From an uncultured Oscillospiraceae bacterium (GTDB lineage Bacteria; Bacillota; Clostridia; Oscillospirales; Ruminococcaceae): a stretch of DNA of 64,000 nucleotides. The position numbers were made by a program, and so were the translations under genes. Shown here piece by piece: positions 25,581 through 34,231 of this stretch (positions are counted from its first letter, which is position 1; every line of letters begins with the position of its first letter). The stretch spans positions 1-64,000 of the forward strand of contig CAJTTB010000003.1 of assembly GCA_910579175.1 (NCBI GenBank). Direction: 5' to 3'. The notes beneath the pieces were generated by a model. It saw only the letters and a program-made list of their open reading frames with translations. It did no database searches and was not told the origin of the DNA.

Positions 25581-26348
25581 TTAATCCATCAAAAATCCAG
25601 TCAATGGAGATGATGCTTCTCCAGAGAAGTTTAGCACACGTCCCAAACCCGCTAAAAAAGCCTGTCTGCCTGCTTGAACTGCAATTTTAAATGCATGTGC
25701 CATGGTCACAACATCTTTGGCAGTGGCAACTGCTGTATTGACCAGTACTGCATCTGCTCCCATCTCCATTGCTTCACATGCTTGGGAAGGTGCACCAATA
25801 CCAGCATCTACAATAATTGGCAAGTCAATTTCTTCAATCAACATCCGAATAAAGTCGCGTGTCAACAATCCCTTATTGCTGCCGATTGGCGCTGCGAATG
25901 GCATGACTGCTGCTGCTCCCGCAGATACCAATGCCCGAGCGGCAATTAAATCTGGACTGACATAGGGAAGCACGATAAAACCATCGTTTGCCAACAGTTC
26001 AGTGGCTCGAATTGTTTCATAATTGTCGGGCATCAAGTATTTGCTGTCACGAATAACCTCTATCTTTATAAAATCCCCACAGCCTAATTCTCTGGCAAGA
26101 TGTGCAATACGCACTGCTTCTTTTGCCGTTCTAGCACCAGAAGTATTGGGCAATAGAGTCATTGTTTTTGGAATATAATCTAAGATATTCCCCTGATTTC
26201 CCACATCAATACGACGCAGCGCCATGGTCACAATTTCTGCCTGAGCTGCTTCAATTACTTGTTTTGTCTGTTCTAAAGAAAATTTGCCTGTTCCCAATAA
26301 AAATCGAGAGTGAAAGGTTTTCCCTCCAAGAGTAAATGTATCATTCAT
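25581..26348 (-). CDS. thiG: thiazole synthase ThiG
   Basis: A 255-residue TIM-barrel enzyme that builds the thiazole phosphate from DXP, dehydroglycine and the thiocarboxylate of ThiS. The sequence begins FTLGGKTFHSRFLLGTGKF and has TMALRRIDV, IKIEVIRDSKYL (with the lysine that forms a Schiff base), AVMPFAAPIGSNKG, PIIVDAGIGAPSQACEAMEMGADAVLVNTA-type motifs. The start has AAGGTGG nine bases upstream. It lies between thiF and thiH. Confidence 0.96.
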   Translation of the reverse strand: MNDTFTLGGKTFHSRFLLGTGKFSLEQTKQVIEAAQAEIVTMALRRIDVGNQGNILDYIPKTMTLLPNTSGARTAKEAVRIAHLARELGCGDFIKIEVIRDSKYLMPDNYETIRATELLANDGFIVLPYVSPDLIAARALVSAGAAAVMPFAAPIGSNKGLLTRDFIRMLIEEIDLPIIVDAGIGAPSQACEAMEMGADAVLVNTAVATAKDVVTMAHAFKIAVQAGRQAFLAGLGRVLNFSGEASSPLTGFLMD

Positions 26349-26375
26349 CTTTTACAACCACCTTTTTACTATTTT

Positions 26376-27182
26376 CTATGCTTCTTGTTCTCCCAATAAT
26401 AAACGAATCACCATATTGGCTTGATGAGCAGCACAGATGCTTACCCGTGGTGCCATCAATCCTTGTCCTGGTTTTGCCTCATGGACATTATCACCACACA
26501 GATATAAATTTCCAAATATCCTTTTTGTCCGAATCAAATTGGAAGATTCATACCCTGCCATACCAGATGCCGCCACGATAGCACAATCTGGAAAATGCTC
26601 TAAGATACCATTGACCAATTCCGCTTTGCAAACTGGATTGTCAAATGCCTCGCAAACAACCTGATAACCTTGAAATAAAGTTTTTAAATTTTCGCTTGTG
26701 ACATAAGTATTTTCACAGGTGACACAAACAAATGGATTCACCTGCTCAATTTGTGACTTTAATGCCTGTGTCTTATACATGCCCAGATGTGAAATTGCAT
26801 AACATTGCCGATTTAAATTACTGGGTTCTACAATATCAAAGTCGACCAAAAATAGATGTCCCACACCAGTTCTAGCAAGCATCATTGCAATCTGAGACCC
26901 CAGCCCCCCTAATCCTGCAATCGCCACCTTACTCTGTTTTAACAGTTGATAGATTTGTGGTGTATGTCTTGCTGCAAGCATACTCTCCAATTCATCTTTT
27001 GGCGGAAGAATTCCTTTTTGAATGAAATGAATGATATCATCTGGTTGTATCAATCTATCTTCATGCAATTGATAACCGTTGACAATCATAATCTCTGCTT
27101 CTGGACGATATTGTTGTTTTAATGTAAATAGACTGATTGGACTTGTCACAGTAATTGATTTTCCATTTAACGTGATGGTCAT
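26376..27182 (-). CDS. thiF: ThiS adenylyltransferase ThiF with N-terminal ThiS-like domain
   Basis: A 268-residue E1-like enzyme that adenylates the ThiS C-terminus. Residues 1-60 repeat a ThiS/ubiquitin-like fold (MTITLNGKSITV, IMIVNGYQLHEDR, PDDIIHFIQKG) but lack the Gly-Gly end. The catalytic domain starts with VAIAGLGGLGSQIAMMLARTG (nucleotide site) and DFDIVEPSNLNRQ. The usual zinc CxxC pairs are absent, as in related clostridial ThiF proteins. Its start overlaps the thiS stop as TAATG. The degenerate ThiS-like part may aid docking. Confidence 0.92.
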   Translation of the reverse strand: MTITLNGKSITVTSPISLFTLKQQYRPEAEIMIVNGYQLHEDRLIQPDDIIHFIQKGILPPKDELESMLAARHTPQIYQLLKQSKVAIAGLGGLGSQIAMMLARTGVGHLFLVDFDIVEPSNLNRQCYAISHLGMYKTQALKSQIEQVNPFVCVTCENTYVTSENLKTLFQGYQVVCEAFDNPVCKAELVNGILEHFPDCAIVAASGMAGYESSNLIRTKRIFGNLYLCGDNVHEAKPGQGLMAPRVSICAAHQANMVIRLLLGEQEA

Positions 27183-27376
27183 TATCCGCCACCCACAAAG
27201 CTAACAACTTCTATCGTATCCTCGTCGGTTACAAAAGTAGTATCAAATTCTCGTTTTGGCACAATTTTGTCATTTAATTCTACAGCAACCTGCTGTACTG
27301 GATAATGGTGCTGTGTCAACAACGCTGTAATGGTACAGGATTGATTTAATGTTATCGTCATTCCATTGAGCTTCAC
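27182..27376 (-). CDS. thiS: sulfur carrier protein ThiS
   Basis: A 64-residue ubiquitin-like protein ending in VGGG, the Gly-Gly tail that receives sulfur as a thiocarboxylate. Length and fold match the family. The start is a GTG at 27376, about eight bases after AAGG; the ATG at 27361 has no ribosome site. It is the first gene behind the TPP riboswitch, giving the order thiS-thiF-thiG-thiH-thiE. No thiC or thiD is seen nearby, so only the thiazole branch and coupling are encoded here. Confidence 0.93.
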   Translation of the reverse strand: MKLNGMTITLNQSCTITALLTQHHYPVQQVAVELNDKIVPKREFDTTFVTDEDTIEVVSFVGGG

Positions 27377-27391
27377 TGTTTCAACCTTCTT

Positions 27392-27448
27392 TCTAAAAAA
27401 TCAAAAAGGATAAAACCCCCGCCATTTTCCGGTTGGTTTTATCCTTTT
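27392..27448 (-). terminator. riboswitch-controlled terminator of the thi operon
   Basis: AAAAGGATAAAACC and GGTTTTATCCTTTT (27404-27417 and 27435-27448) form a perfect 14-bp stem with an 17-base loop, followed on the minus strand by TTTTGATTTTTTAG. It lies between the TPP aptamer and thiS, so TPP binding is expected to favour it and stop transcription. Confidence 0.88.
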
Positions 27449-27484
27449 ATTCAACAATCCATTCACTTCTATTGAAATAAAAAA

Positions 27485-27574
27485 GAAACTCCCTCCGCCG
27501 GTGTCAACCGCAACAGGTTCCATGGGTAAGAGATCACATCTCACTCTCAGACAATCAATTGTCTCCCCAGTTCT
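27485..27574 (-). promoter_or_regulatory. TPP (THI-box) riboswitch
   Basis: The minus strand carries the conserved thiamin pyrophosphate aptamer elements: ACTGGGGAG, the pyrimidine-sensing CTGAGAGTGAGA, ACCC, and GAACCTGTTGCGGTTGACACCGGCGGAGGGAG-like 3' half (GAACCTGTT, then GACACCGGCGGAGGGA). The P1 helix pairs AACT with AGTT at the two ends. A strong terminator follows, as in transcription-controlled THI boxes. The riboswitch directly precedes thiS-thiF-thiG-thiH-thiE, matching its expected ligand. Confidence 0.93.
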
Positions 27575-27604
27575 ATCATTTGTATCATTGTTTACAACTG
27601 TCAA
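27575..27604 (-). promoter_or_regulatory. candidate thi promoter
   Basis: TTGACA (27604-27599) with AATGAT (27580-27575) at 18 bases is the only good match in the 40-base gap between rfbD and the riboswitch. The -10 box is weak and the predicted transcript start would fall just inside the aptamer end, so the true -10 may be shifted or thi may be read from rfb. Confidence 0.35.
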
Positions 27605-27614
27605 ATACAATTGC

Positions 27615-28457
27615 TTAGATGATATTTTTTAAAAATCTGCCAAGTGCATCTTGCCAAGTTGGTAATCGTTCAAAGCCATTGTCTGATAATGCCTGTTTGG
27701 ACATTCTAGAATTTTTAGGGCGTACGGCTTTGGTTGGAAATTGTGAGGAATCGACTGGCACCACTGTAACATCTATCCCAGCTTGTTGAAAGATTTCCAC
27801 TGCAAAATCATACCAACTGCAAAATCCCTCATTTGTGACATGATATGTGCCATACTTATCGGTCATAATCATATCGCAAACCAATTTTGCAATATCTTTA
27901 CAGTAGGTTGGTGAACCAATTTGGTCATTCACTACACTGATTTTTGGATTTGTTTTGGCTAAACGAAGCATTGTTTTTACAAAGTTTGCACCGTTTTCAC
28001 CAAAGGTCCAAGAAACTCTACAGATAAAATACTTGGTAAGTTGTTGTCTGACGACCTGCTCTCCCATCCATTTGGTCTTTCCATATTGACTAATCGGACC
28101 AGTTGGGTCATCTACCTCATAAGGGCGTTGCCCATCTCCTGGAAATACATAATCTGTGCTGATATACATGAATTTTGCGTCCAGTTGTTTTGCGGCTTCT
28201 ACTAGACTTTTGGTTCCGCCAAAATTGACCTTTTCACAGAGTTCTGTCTCTTCCTCCGCCTTGTCCACTGCGGTATAGGCGGCACAGTGTACAATGATAT
28301 CCGGTTGGTAATCTAGTATATATGCTTTCACTGCCTTATCATCGGTCAAGTCCACCTCTTGCACATCAATACCACAGCATGCTACTTGCTGCTGTTGCAA
28401 TTGGTTGACAACTTCAAAGCCCAATTGTCCCCTTACTCCAGTGACCAATACTTTCAT
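27615..28457 (-). CDS. rfbD: dTDP-4-dehydrorhamnose reductase
   Basis: A 280-residue SDR enzyme that makes dTDP-L-rhamnose from the 4-keto sugar with NAD(P)H. The Rossmann motif is VTGVRGQLGFEV (about 4-15), the DAKFMYISTDYVFPG strand and YGKTKWMGE hold the catalytic tyrosine and lysine, and VSWTFGENGANFVKTML is typical. It is the last of rfbA-rfbC-rfbB-rfbD. The product feeds rhamnose into cell-wall polysaccharide. Confidence 0.95.
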   Translation of the reverse strand: MKVLVTGVRGQLGFEVVNQLQQQQVACCGIDVQEVDLTDDKAVKAYILDYQPDIIVHCAAYTAVDKAEEETELCEKVNFGGTKSLVEAAKQLDAKFMYISTDYVFPGDGQRPYEVDDPTGPISQYGKTKWMGEQVVRQQLTKYFICRVSWTFGENGANFVKTMLRLAKTNPKISVVNDQIGSPTYCKDIAKLVCDMIMTDKYGTYHVTNEGFCSWYDFAVEIFQQAGIDVTVVPVDSSQFPTKAVRPKNSRMSKQALSDNGFERLPTWQDALGRFLKNII

Positions 28458-28488
28458 ATTATTTCACCTTTCCTGTTTCTTTACATCA

Positions 28489-29511
28489 TTATGAACGATT
28501 GGAATACATGGTCTGATAGTAGTTTTGATAATCGCCATTGATGATGTCTTCCCACCATTCTCTGTTATCCAAGTACCACTGAACAGTCATTTTAATACCA
28601 TCATCAAATTTTATTGTGGGTTCCCAACCCAATTCATTGGAAATTTTAGTTGGGTCAATTGCATATCTCATATCGTGACCTTTTCTATCGCCCACATAAG
28701 TGATTAAACTTTCTGGTTTGCCAAGCTCATGCAAAACAGCTTTAACCACTTCCAAATTGGTGCGTTCATTGTGACCGCCTACATTGTAAACTTCTCCGAC
28801 TTTTCCCTTGTGAATGACAAGGTCAATCGCTTCACAATGGTCTTTTACATACAGCCAATCGCGTACATTTTCACCAGTACCATAGACAGGAAGACTTTCA
28901 TCTGCCAATGCACGGCTGATGATCAAAGGAATTAGTTTTTCTGGGAAATGATAAGGACCATAGTTATTAGAACATCTTGTAATGGAAACAGGCAGTCCAA
29001 ACGTTCTGTGGTAAGCCAATACCAATAAATCGGCAGAAGCCTTTGCAGCAGAATAAGGAGAGGAGGTGTGAAGTGGTGTTTCTTCTGTAAAGAACAAATC
29101 TGGTCTGTCAAGTGGAAGATCTCCATATACCTCATCGGTAGAAACCTGATGATAACGCTCAATACCATATTCCCGACAAGCATCCATCAATATTTGCGTG
29201 CCAATGATATTGGTGCGCAAAAAGACACCAGGATCAAGGATAGAGCGGTCAACATGGCTTTCCGCAGCAAAGTTTACCACAATATCAAATTTTTCTGTTT
29301 CAAATAGATGAAAAATATAGTCTCTATCTGCAATATCCCCTTTGGTAAAGGTAAAATTTGGGTGTTCCATTGCAGTCTTTAATGTCTTCAAATTGCCTGC
29401 ATAGGTCAATAAATCCAAACCAACAATTTGATAGTCAGGGTGTTTTTCCAACATGAAATACACAAAGTTACTGCCGATAAATCCAGCTGCGCCAGTTACT
29501 AAAATTTTCAT
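28489..29511 (-). CDS. rfbB: dTDP-glucose 4,6-dehydratase
   Basis: A 340-residue extended SDR enzyme: VTGAAGFIGSNFV for NAD+ binding, NFAAESHVDRSI with a substrate site, STDEVYGDL, and the catalytic YSAAKASADLL (Tyr-x-x-x-Lys). TRCSNNYGPYHFPEKLIP is a further signature of RmlB. It converts dTDP-glucose to dTDP-4-keto-6-deoxyglucose. It lies between rfbC and rfbD. Confidence 0.96.
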   Translation of the reverse strand: MKILVTGAAGFIGSNFVYFMLEKHPDYQIVGLDLLTYAGNLKTLKTAMEHPNFTFTKGDIADRDYIFHLFETEKFDIVVNFAAESHVDRSILDPGVFLRTNIIGTQILMDACREYGIERYHQVSTDEVYGDLPLDRPDLFFTEETPLHTSSPYSAAKASADLLVLAYHRTFGLPVSITRCSNNYGPYHFPEKLIPLIISRALADESLPVYGTGENVRDWLYVKDHCEAIDLVIHKGKVGEVYNVGGHNERTNLEVVKAVLHELGKPESLITYVGDRKGHDMRYAIDPTKISNELGWEPTIKFDDGIKMTVQWYLDNREWWEDIINGDYQNYYQTMYSNRS

Positions 29512-29532
29512 ATTTATTTTCTCCTTTTATTT

Positions 29533-30081
29533 TTAAAAATCAGCATCGCTATCCTTTAACAAAGGTGCAGATAAATCCTTTTCGGAAAGAATTGGATTTT
29601 CAATTCCCCAATCGATTCCAATTTCAGGGTCATCATAGCGAATACTGCGGTCATTTTCTTTAGAATAGAACTCATCTACTTTGTACTGTACTTCGACATC
29701 ATCGGTAACAGTTAAAAAGCCATGAGCGAATCCCTTTGGAATATAGAGTTGCTTTTTATTTTCAGCGGACAATTCGATGGAAAACCATTTTTTATACGTT
29801 TTGGAATGTTTGCGTAAATCCACTACAGTATCGATGATAATTCCTCTTACGCAGCGAATCAATTTCGTTTGCGCTTTGGGATTGGTCTGAAAGTGCAGTC
29901 CACGAAGGGTGTTTTTTTGGGCAGAATAGGAATGATTATCCTGTACAAATGCGGTATGAATTCCATGTTCTTTTAAATCCTGTTCAGAATAAGTCTCCAT
30001 AAACCAACCGCGATGGTCCCCATGTACAATTGGTTCTATAACGACTAAATCTGCAATGCCTGTTTGTGTAACTTTTATCAT
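29533..30081 (-). CDS. rfbC: dTDP-4-dehydrorhamnose 3,5-epimerase
   Basis: A 182-residue cupin-fold epimerase. Family motifs: FVQDNHSYSAQKNTLRGLHFQ (with the catalytic histidine), LIRCVRGIIIDTVVDLRK, and YIPKGFAHGFLTV. It inverts C3 and C5 of the keto sugar made by RfbB. It is 33 bases after rfbA and 22 before rfbB, with a good AGGTG ribosome site. Confidence 0.96.
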   Translation of the reverse strand: MIKVTQTGIADLVVIEPIVHGDHRGWFMETYSEQDLKEHGIHTAFVQDNHSYSAQKNTLRGLHFQTNPKAQTKLIRCVRGIIIDTVVDLRKHSKTYKKWFSIELSAENKKQLYIPKGFAHGFLTVTDDVEVQYKVDEFYSKENDRSIRYDDPEIGIDWGIENPILSEKDLSAPLLKDSDADF

Positions 30082-30113
30082 GGTAGGTCACCTTTCTATT
30101 TGTTATTTTTACA

Positions 30114-30992
30114 TTAATATTTGATTTTTCCTTCTGCCACTTTTTTGAGATGCTGTCCATAATTGGATTTTCCATATTTTTGGGCAGATTCAATGAGTTT
30201 TTCCTTGGTAATCCAACCTTTTAAATAAGCGATTTCTTCTGGTGCAGAAATTTTGATTCCCTGACGTTTTTCAATCATATTGACAAAATTGCCTGCTTCT
30301 AATAGGCTGTCCATCGTACCAGTATCCAGCCATGCAAAACCTCTGCCAAGCAATTGTACATCTAATTCTTGATTTTCTAAATAAATGCGGTTTAAGTCGG
30401 TGATTTCCAATTCTCCACGTGCAGATGGTTTTAAACTTTTTGCATACTCTACTACACGGTTATCATAAAAATACAAACCAGTAATTGCATAATTTGATTT
30501 TGGTTGTTCTGGTTTCTCCTCTACAGACAATACCTTTCCGGTGTTATCAAATTCTACGATTCCAAATCGCTGTGGATCATCTACATAGTAACCAAAAACG
30601 GTTGCTCTACCCTTATTTTCAACGGCATTGCGCAAAATGGTTCCAAACCCATTTCCATAAAAGATATTATCACCCAATATCATCGCAACATCATCGTCGC
30701 CAATAAATTCCTCTCCCAAAATAAATGCTTGTGCCAAACCATCAGGAGAAGGTTGTTCTTGATAGCTTAGATGAATGCCATATTCACTGCCATCGCCTAA
30801 TAATTTTTTAAAATTTGGTAAATCTACTGGAGTAGAGATAATCAAGATATCTTTAATTCCCGCCAACATCAGGGTAGACAATGGGTAGTAAATCATAGGT
30901 TTGTCATAAATCGGTAAGAGTTGTTTACTGGTAATCATGGTCAAAGGATAAAGTCGAGTTCCTGAACCACCTGCTAAGATAATTCCTTTCAT
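30114..30992 (-). CDS. rfbA: glucose-1-phosphate thymidylyltransferase
   Basis: A 292-residue nucleotidyltransferase that makes dTDP-glucose, first step of dTDP-rhamnose synthesis. The N-terminal GGSGTRLYPLT signature, QLLPIYDKPMIYYPLS and MILGDNIFYG are diagnostic. It is the first gene of rfbA-C-B-D and diverges from the glycosyltransferase gene across a 190-base AT-rich gap; a candidate promoter on this strand there is weak. Confidence 0.96.
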   Translation of the reverse strand: MKGIILAGGSGTRLYPLTMITSKQLLPIYDKPMIYYPLSTLMLAGIKDILIISTPVDLPNFKKLLGDGSEYGIHLSYQEQPSPDGLAQAFILGEEFIGDDDVAMILGDNIFYGNGFGTILRNAVENKGRATVFGYYVDDPQRFGIVEFDNTGKVLSVEEKPEQPKSNYAITGLYFYDNRVVEYAKSLKPSARGELEITDLNRIYLENQELDVQLLGRGFAWLDTGTMDSLLEAGNFVNMIEKRQGIKISAPEEIAYLKGWITKEKLIESAQKYGKSNYGQHLKKVAEGKIKY

Positions 30993-31090
30993 AGAGAAAC
31001 CTCCATTGTATTTATTTGATAAGTTTAAAATAATTCTTTATGATATTATCTAATACTTTACCATAATTAAACAGATAAATCAACAAATAG

Positions 31091-31119
31091 TTGCCAATCT
31101 ACCATAACTATGATAAACT
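31091..31119 (+). promoter_or_regulatory. candidate promoter of the glycosyltransferase-asnB unit
   Basis: TTGCCA (31091-31096) and TAAACT (31114-31119) are 17 bases apart, about 65 bases before the glycosyltransferase start. The boxes are moderate matches in very AT-rich DNA. Confidence 0.35.
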
Positions 31120-31186
31120 GAAACATGTACTTTCAAAGAATATCATAAATCTATAATTTGTATAAAGATGTTTGGAGCAGCGCAAT

Positions 31187-32116
31187 ATGATAACAATTTT
31201 AATGGCGACCTATCAAGGCGCCGCTTATTTAGCACAGCAAATTGATTCTATTTTGTCACAAACTTATTGGGATTGGCAACTGTTTATTTCAGATGACCTT
31301 TCCTCTGATAATACCCGTGAAATCATTGCAAGCTATACCAATCAATATCCAAAAAAGATTTTTGAATGGAAAAATCAAACTGCTTCTGGTGGAGCAGAGT
31401 TTCATTTTTTTAAAATGATTTCCCGATTAAAAGACGCCCAATATGTTGCTTTTTGTGATCAAGACGATATTTGGTTGCCCAATAAGCTTATGGATACCTT
31501 TAAAAAAATGCAACAGCTTGAAACACAGTTGGGAAATAATACCCCTATTTTAGTACATTCTGATTTAAAAGTTGTGGATAAAGATTTAAATATCATTCAC
31601 AATTCGTTTTTTTCCTTTCAAAATATTTCTCCTGAACGTACGAAGTTAAGACATTATTTGGTGCAAAATAATATTACAGGATGTACGATGCTTATCAATC
31701 AAAGTCTGCTCCAAAAAATAGATTATATTCCAAGTGTCTGCACGATGCACGATTGGTGGATTGCACTGATTGCAAGCTGTTTTGGCAAAATTGATGTGGT
31801 ATCCAAGCCACTTGTTCTTTATCGACAGCACCAAAACAACCAAGTTGGCGCAAAAAACGCTCACAGTGCGTCTTTTTTGCTCAATAAGTTTCGCAATCGA
31901 AAAGTAGTACAACAAAATTATCAAAAGATGTTTGCGCAAGCACAACTATTTTTACAACATTATCGCGCGCAATTAAGTACAGAACAAATTCATATATTAG
32001 AAGAGTTTTTAAAAATACCTCATCAAAATCGTTTCAAAAAGGCACAGATTATCATTCAAAATCAATTTTATAAAAATAGTTTTGCCAGAACATTAGGGCA
32101 GTTTTTTTCAATTTAA
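31187..32116 (+). CDS. family 2 glycosyltransferase, probably a rhamnosyltransferase
   Basis: A 309-residue cytosolic GT-A enzyme. ILMATYQGAAYLAQQIDSIL begins the nucleotide-sugar fold, SDDLSSDNT is the first aspartate motif, and FCDQDDIWLPNKL carries the DxD-like metal site and the DQDDIW block common in rhamnosyltransferases. MHDWWIALIASCFG near 200 is also typical. Divergent rfb genes supply dTDP-L-rhamnose, so rhamnose is the likely donor; the acceptor is unknown. The ATG at 31187 is nine bases after GGAG; a TTG 15 bases earlier covers that site. Confidence 0.85.
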   Translation: MITILMATYQGAAYLAQQIDSILSQTYWDWQLFISDDLSSDNTREIIASYTNQYPKKIFEWKNQTASGGAEFHFFKMISRLKDAQYVAFCDQDDIWLPNKLMDTFKKMQQLETQLGNNTPILVHSDLKVVDKDLNIIHNSFFSFQNISPERTKLRHYLVQNNITGCTMLINQSLLQKIDYIPSVCTMHDWWIALIASCFGKIDVVSKPLVLYRQHQNNQVGAKNAHSASFLLNKFRNRKVVQQNYQKMFAQAQLFLQHYRAQLSTEQIHILEEFLKIPHQNRFKKAQIIIQNQFYKNSFARTLGQFFSI

Positions 32117-32148
32117 ATCATCAATCAAAATGGAGGAAGTTTTATTTT

Positions 32149-33978
32149 ATGTGTGGATATGTTGGATTTGTTGACCAAATGAAGCAAAAAGAAACCGTAT
32201 TGAAGAATATGATGAATACCATCATTCATCGCGGACCAGATAGTGAAGGAGTTTATACCGATGAACAGGTTGCATTGGGATTTCGCCGATTGAGTATCAT
32301 CGATCTAGAAGCCGGAGACCAACCCTTATACAATGAGGACAATCGCATTGTTTTGCTATTTAATGGAGAAATCTATAACTATCAGGAATTGCGAGAGGAT
32401 TTGATTGAAAAAGGACATCAATTTCGCACCCATTCTGATGGCGAAGTATTGATACATCTTTATGAACAATACGATGAAAAAACCATGTTAAATCAACTAA
32501 GAGGCATGTTTTCTTTTACCATTTGGGATAAAAATCAAAATAAATTATTCTGTGCACATGATTATTTTGGCATCAAACCATTATACTATGCAAAAATGGG
32601 AGATACTTTTTTATTTGGTTCAGAAATCAAAGCCTTTTTAGAGCATCCGAGCTTTCAAAAGGAATTAAATGAAGAAATTTTAGAGCAATATTTGACATTT
32701 CAGTACTCTCCTTGCACCGAGACTTTTTTCAAAAATGTCTATAAACTTCCACCTGCACATTATATTGTTTATCAAGATGGAAAGGTCTCTATCAATCGCT
32801 ATTGGGAAATTCAGTTTGACGCAGATCATTCCAAAAGTCTGGATAATTGGGTGGAAGAAATTAAAAATGTGATGAAGGATTCTGTATGCGCCCATAAAAT
32901 CAGCGATGTAGAAGTTGGTTCTTTTCTCTCTAGTGGCGTTGATTCCAGTTATATTGCATGTTTGGCAAAGGTAGATAAAACTTTTACAGTTGGATTTGCT
33001 CCTGAACAATACAATGAAATCTCTTATGCAGAGGAGTTTTCCAACCATATCGGTGTAAAAAACATCAATAAGGTGATTTCTCCAGAAGAGTATTGGGACA
33101 GTCTATCTCACATCCAGTATCATATGGATGAACCACTTGCCGACCCCGCTGCAATTGCCCTTTATTTTGTGAGTAAAGAAGCCGCCAAACACGTTAAAGT
33201 GGCGCTTTCTGGAGAAGGGGCAGACGAAATCTTTGGAGGGTATAACGTCTATCGTGAACCACTTGAATTCACCGCCTACAATAAGATTCCAATGCCAATT
33301 CGTCGGGTGATTGGTGCAATTGCTCGCCAATTTCCAAAAGTGCGTGGATTTAACTTTTTGGTGCGTCGTTCTATGACATTAGAAGAGCGATTTATTGGTA
33401 ACGCCTATATGTTTGATGAGCGTGAAAAAAACCACTTGTTAAAAAGACGGATAGCGACGAAAAAACCAACCGATATCACAAAACCTTTTTATGATAAGAC
33501 CAAACAGCTGGATCCCGTTACGCGAATGCAATATCTGGATTTGCATATGTGGATGGCATATGATATTTTATTAAAAGCGGATAAAATGAGCATGGCGAAT
33601 TCTCTAGAAGTTCGTGTACCTTTCTTAGATAAAAAAGTGATGGAGTTGGCTAGTCATATTCCTACCAAATACCGTGTAGCGGGTACTACCACAAAAATGG
33701 CAATGAGAAAGGCTGCCCATCAGGCAATTCCAGCAAAGACGGCAGATAAAAAGAAATTGGGATTCCCTGTCCCCATTCGCGTTTGGTTAAGGGAAGACAA
33801 ATATTATCAATTGGTCAAAGACTATTTTACCAGCCAAACAGCTCAAAAATTTTTCCAAACACCATATTTAGTAAAGATATTAGATCAGCACAAACAGGGA
33901 AAATATGACAATAGCCGAAAAATTTGGACTGTATTTATGTTTTTAAAATGGTATGAAGAATTTTTTATCAAACGATAA
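32149..33978 (+). CDS. asnB: asparagine synthase (glutamine-hydrolysing)
   Basis: A 609-residue AsnB. Cys2 (MCGYVGFVD) is the nucleophile of the glutaminase half, with RRLSIIDL and NGEIYNYQELR; the synthetase half has the PP-loop SSGVDSSYIA (about 260-269) and SGEGADEIFGGY. It forms asparagine from aspartate, ATP and glutamine. It follows the glycosyltransferase by 32 bases, so it may be co-transcribed; AsnB-type enzymes in some Firmicutes amidate cell-wall precursors, an alternative here. GGAGG lies about 12 bases before the ATG, a little far. Confidence 0.94.
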   Translation: MCGYVGFVDQMKQKETVLKNMMNTIIHRGPDSEGVYTDEQVALGFRRLSIIDLEAGDQPLYNEDNRIVLLFNGEIYNYQELREDLIEKGHQFRTHSDGEVLIHLYEQYDEKTMLNQLRGMFSFTIWDKNQNKLFCAHDYFGIKPLYYAKMGDTFLFGSEIKAFLEHPSFQKELNEEILEQYLTFQYSPCTETFFKNVYKLPPAHYIVYQDGKVSINRYWEIQFDADHSKSLDNWVEEIKNVMKDSVCAHKISDVEVGSFLSSGVDSSYIACLAKVDKTFTVGFAPEQYNEISYAEEFSNHIGVKNINKVISPEEYWDSLSHIQYHMDEPLADPAAIALYFVSKEAAKHVKVALSGEGADEIFGGYNVYREPLEFTAYNKIPMPIRRVIGAIARQFPKVRGFNFLVRRSMTLEERFIGNAYMFDEREKNHLLKRRIATKKPTDITKPFYDKTKQLDPVTRMQYLDLHMWMAYDILLKADKMSMANSLEVRVPFLDKKVMELASHIPTKYRVAGTTTKMAMRKAAHQAIPAKTADKKKLGFPVPIRVWLREDKYYQLVKDYFTSQTAQKFFQTPYLVKILDQHKQGKYDNSRKIWTVFMFLKWYEEFFIKR

Positions 33979-34165
33979 CTTGTCAACCACTTTATGTATG
34001 TTCTTTGTCATAAATTGAGTCATTGATACCTTCGTTATGTAGAGTAAATAATATTAGAATCTTGATTATCAGTCACAAGTGAACGCACTTTAGACCGTTT
34101 TGGTATAAACAGATACTGTTTAAAGGCAAAAAGTATTGACAATACAAGATTAACTAGGAATTTTC

Positions 34166-34209
34166 GAAACAATCAGGGCTGTACTTGCAAGTACAGCCCT
34201 GATTGTTTC
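34166..34209. repeat. 44-base perfect palindrome, probable bidirectional terminator
   Basis: Two 22-base arms are exact reverse complements with no loop bases (centre between 34187 and 34188; inner arms GTACTTG/CAAGTAC, outer ends GAAACAATCAGGG). It lies between the converging asnB and DUF4097 genes. T-runs are short on both sides (TTTCTTTATAAATT on plus, TTTCGAAAATTCC on minus). The stem is much longer and more perfect than other terminators here. The rest of 33979-34231 shows no gene. Confidence 0.7.
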
Positions 34210-34231
34210 TTTATAAATTATTTTCTATAAA

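Noticed and set aside
27401..27610. Minus-strand frame over the TPP riboswitch
   Set aside because: The sequence is explained by the aptamer and terminator.
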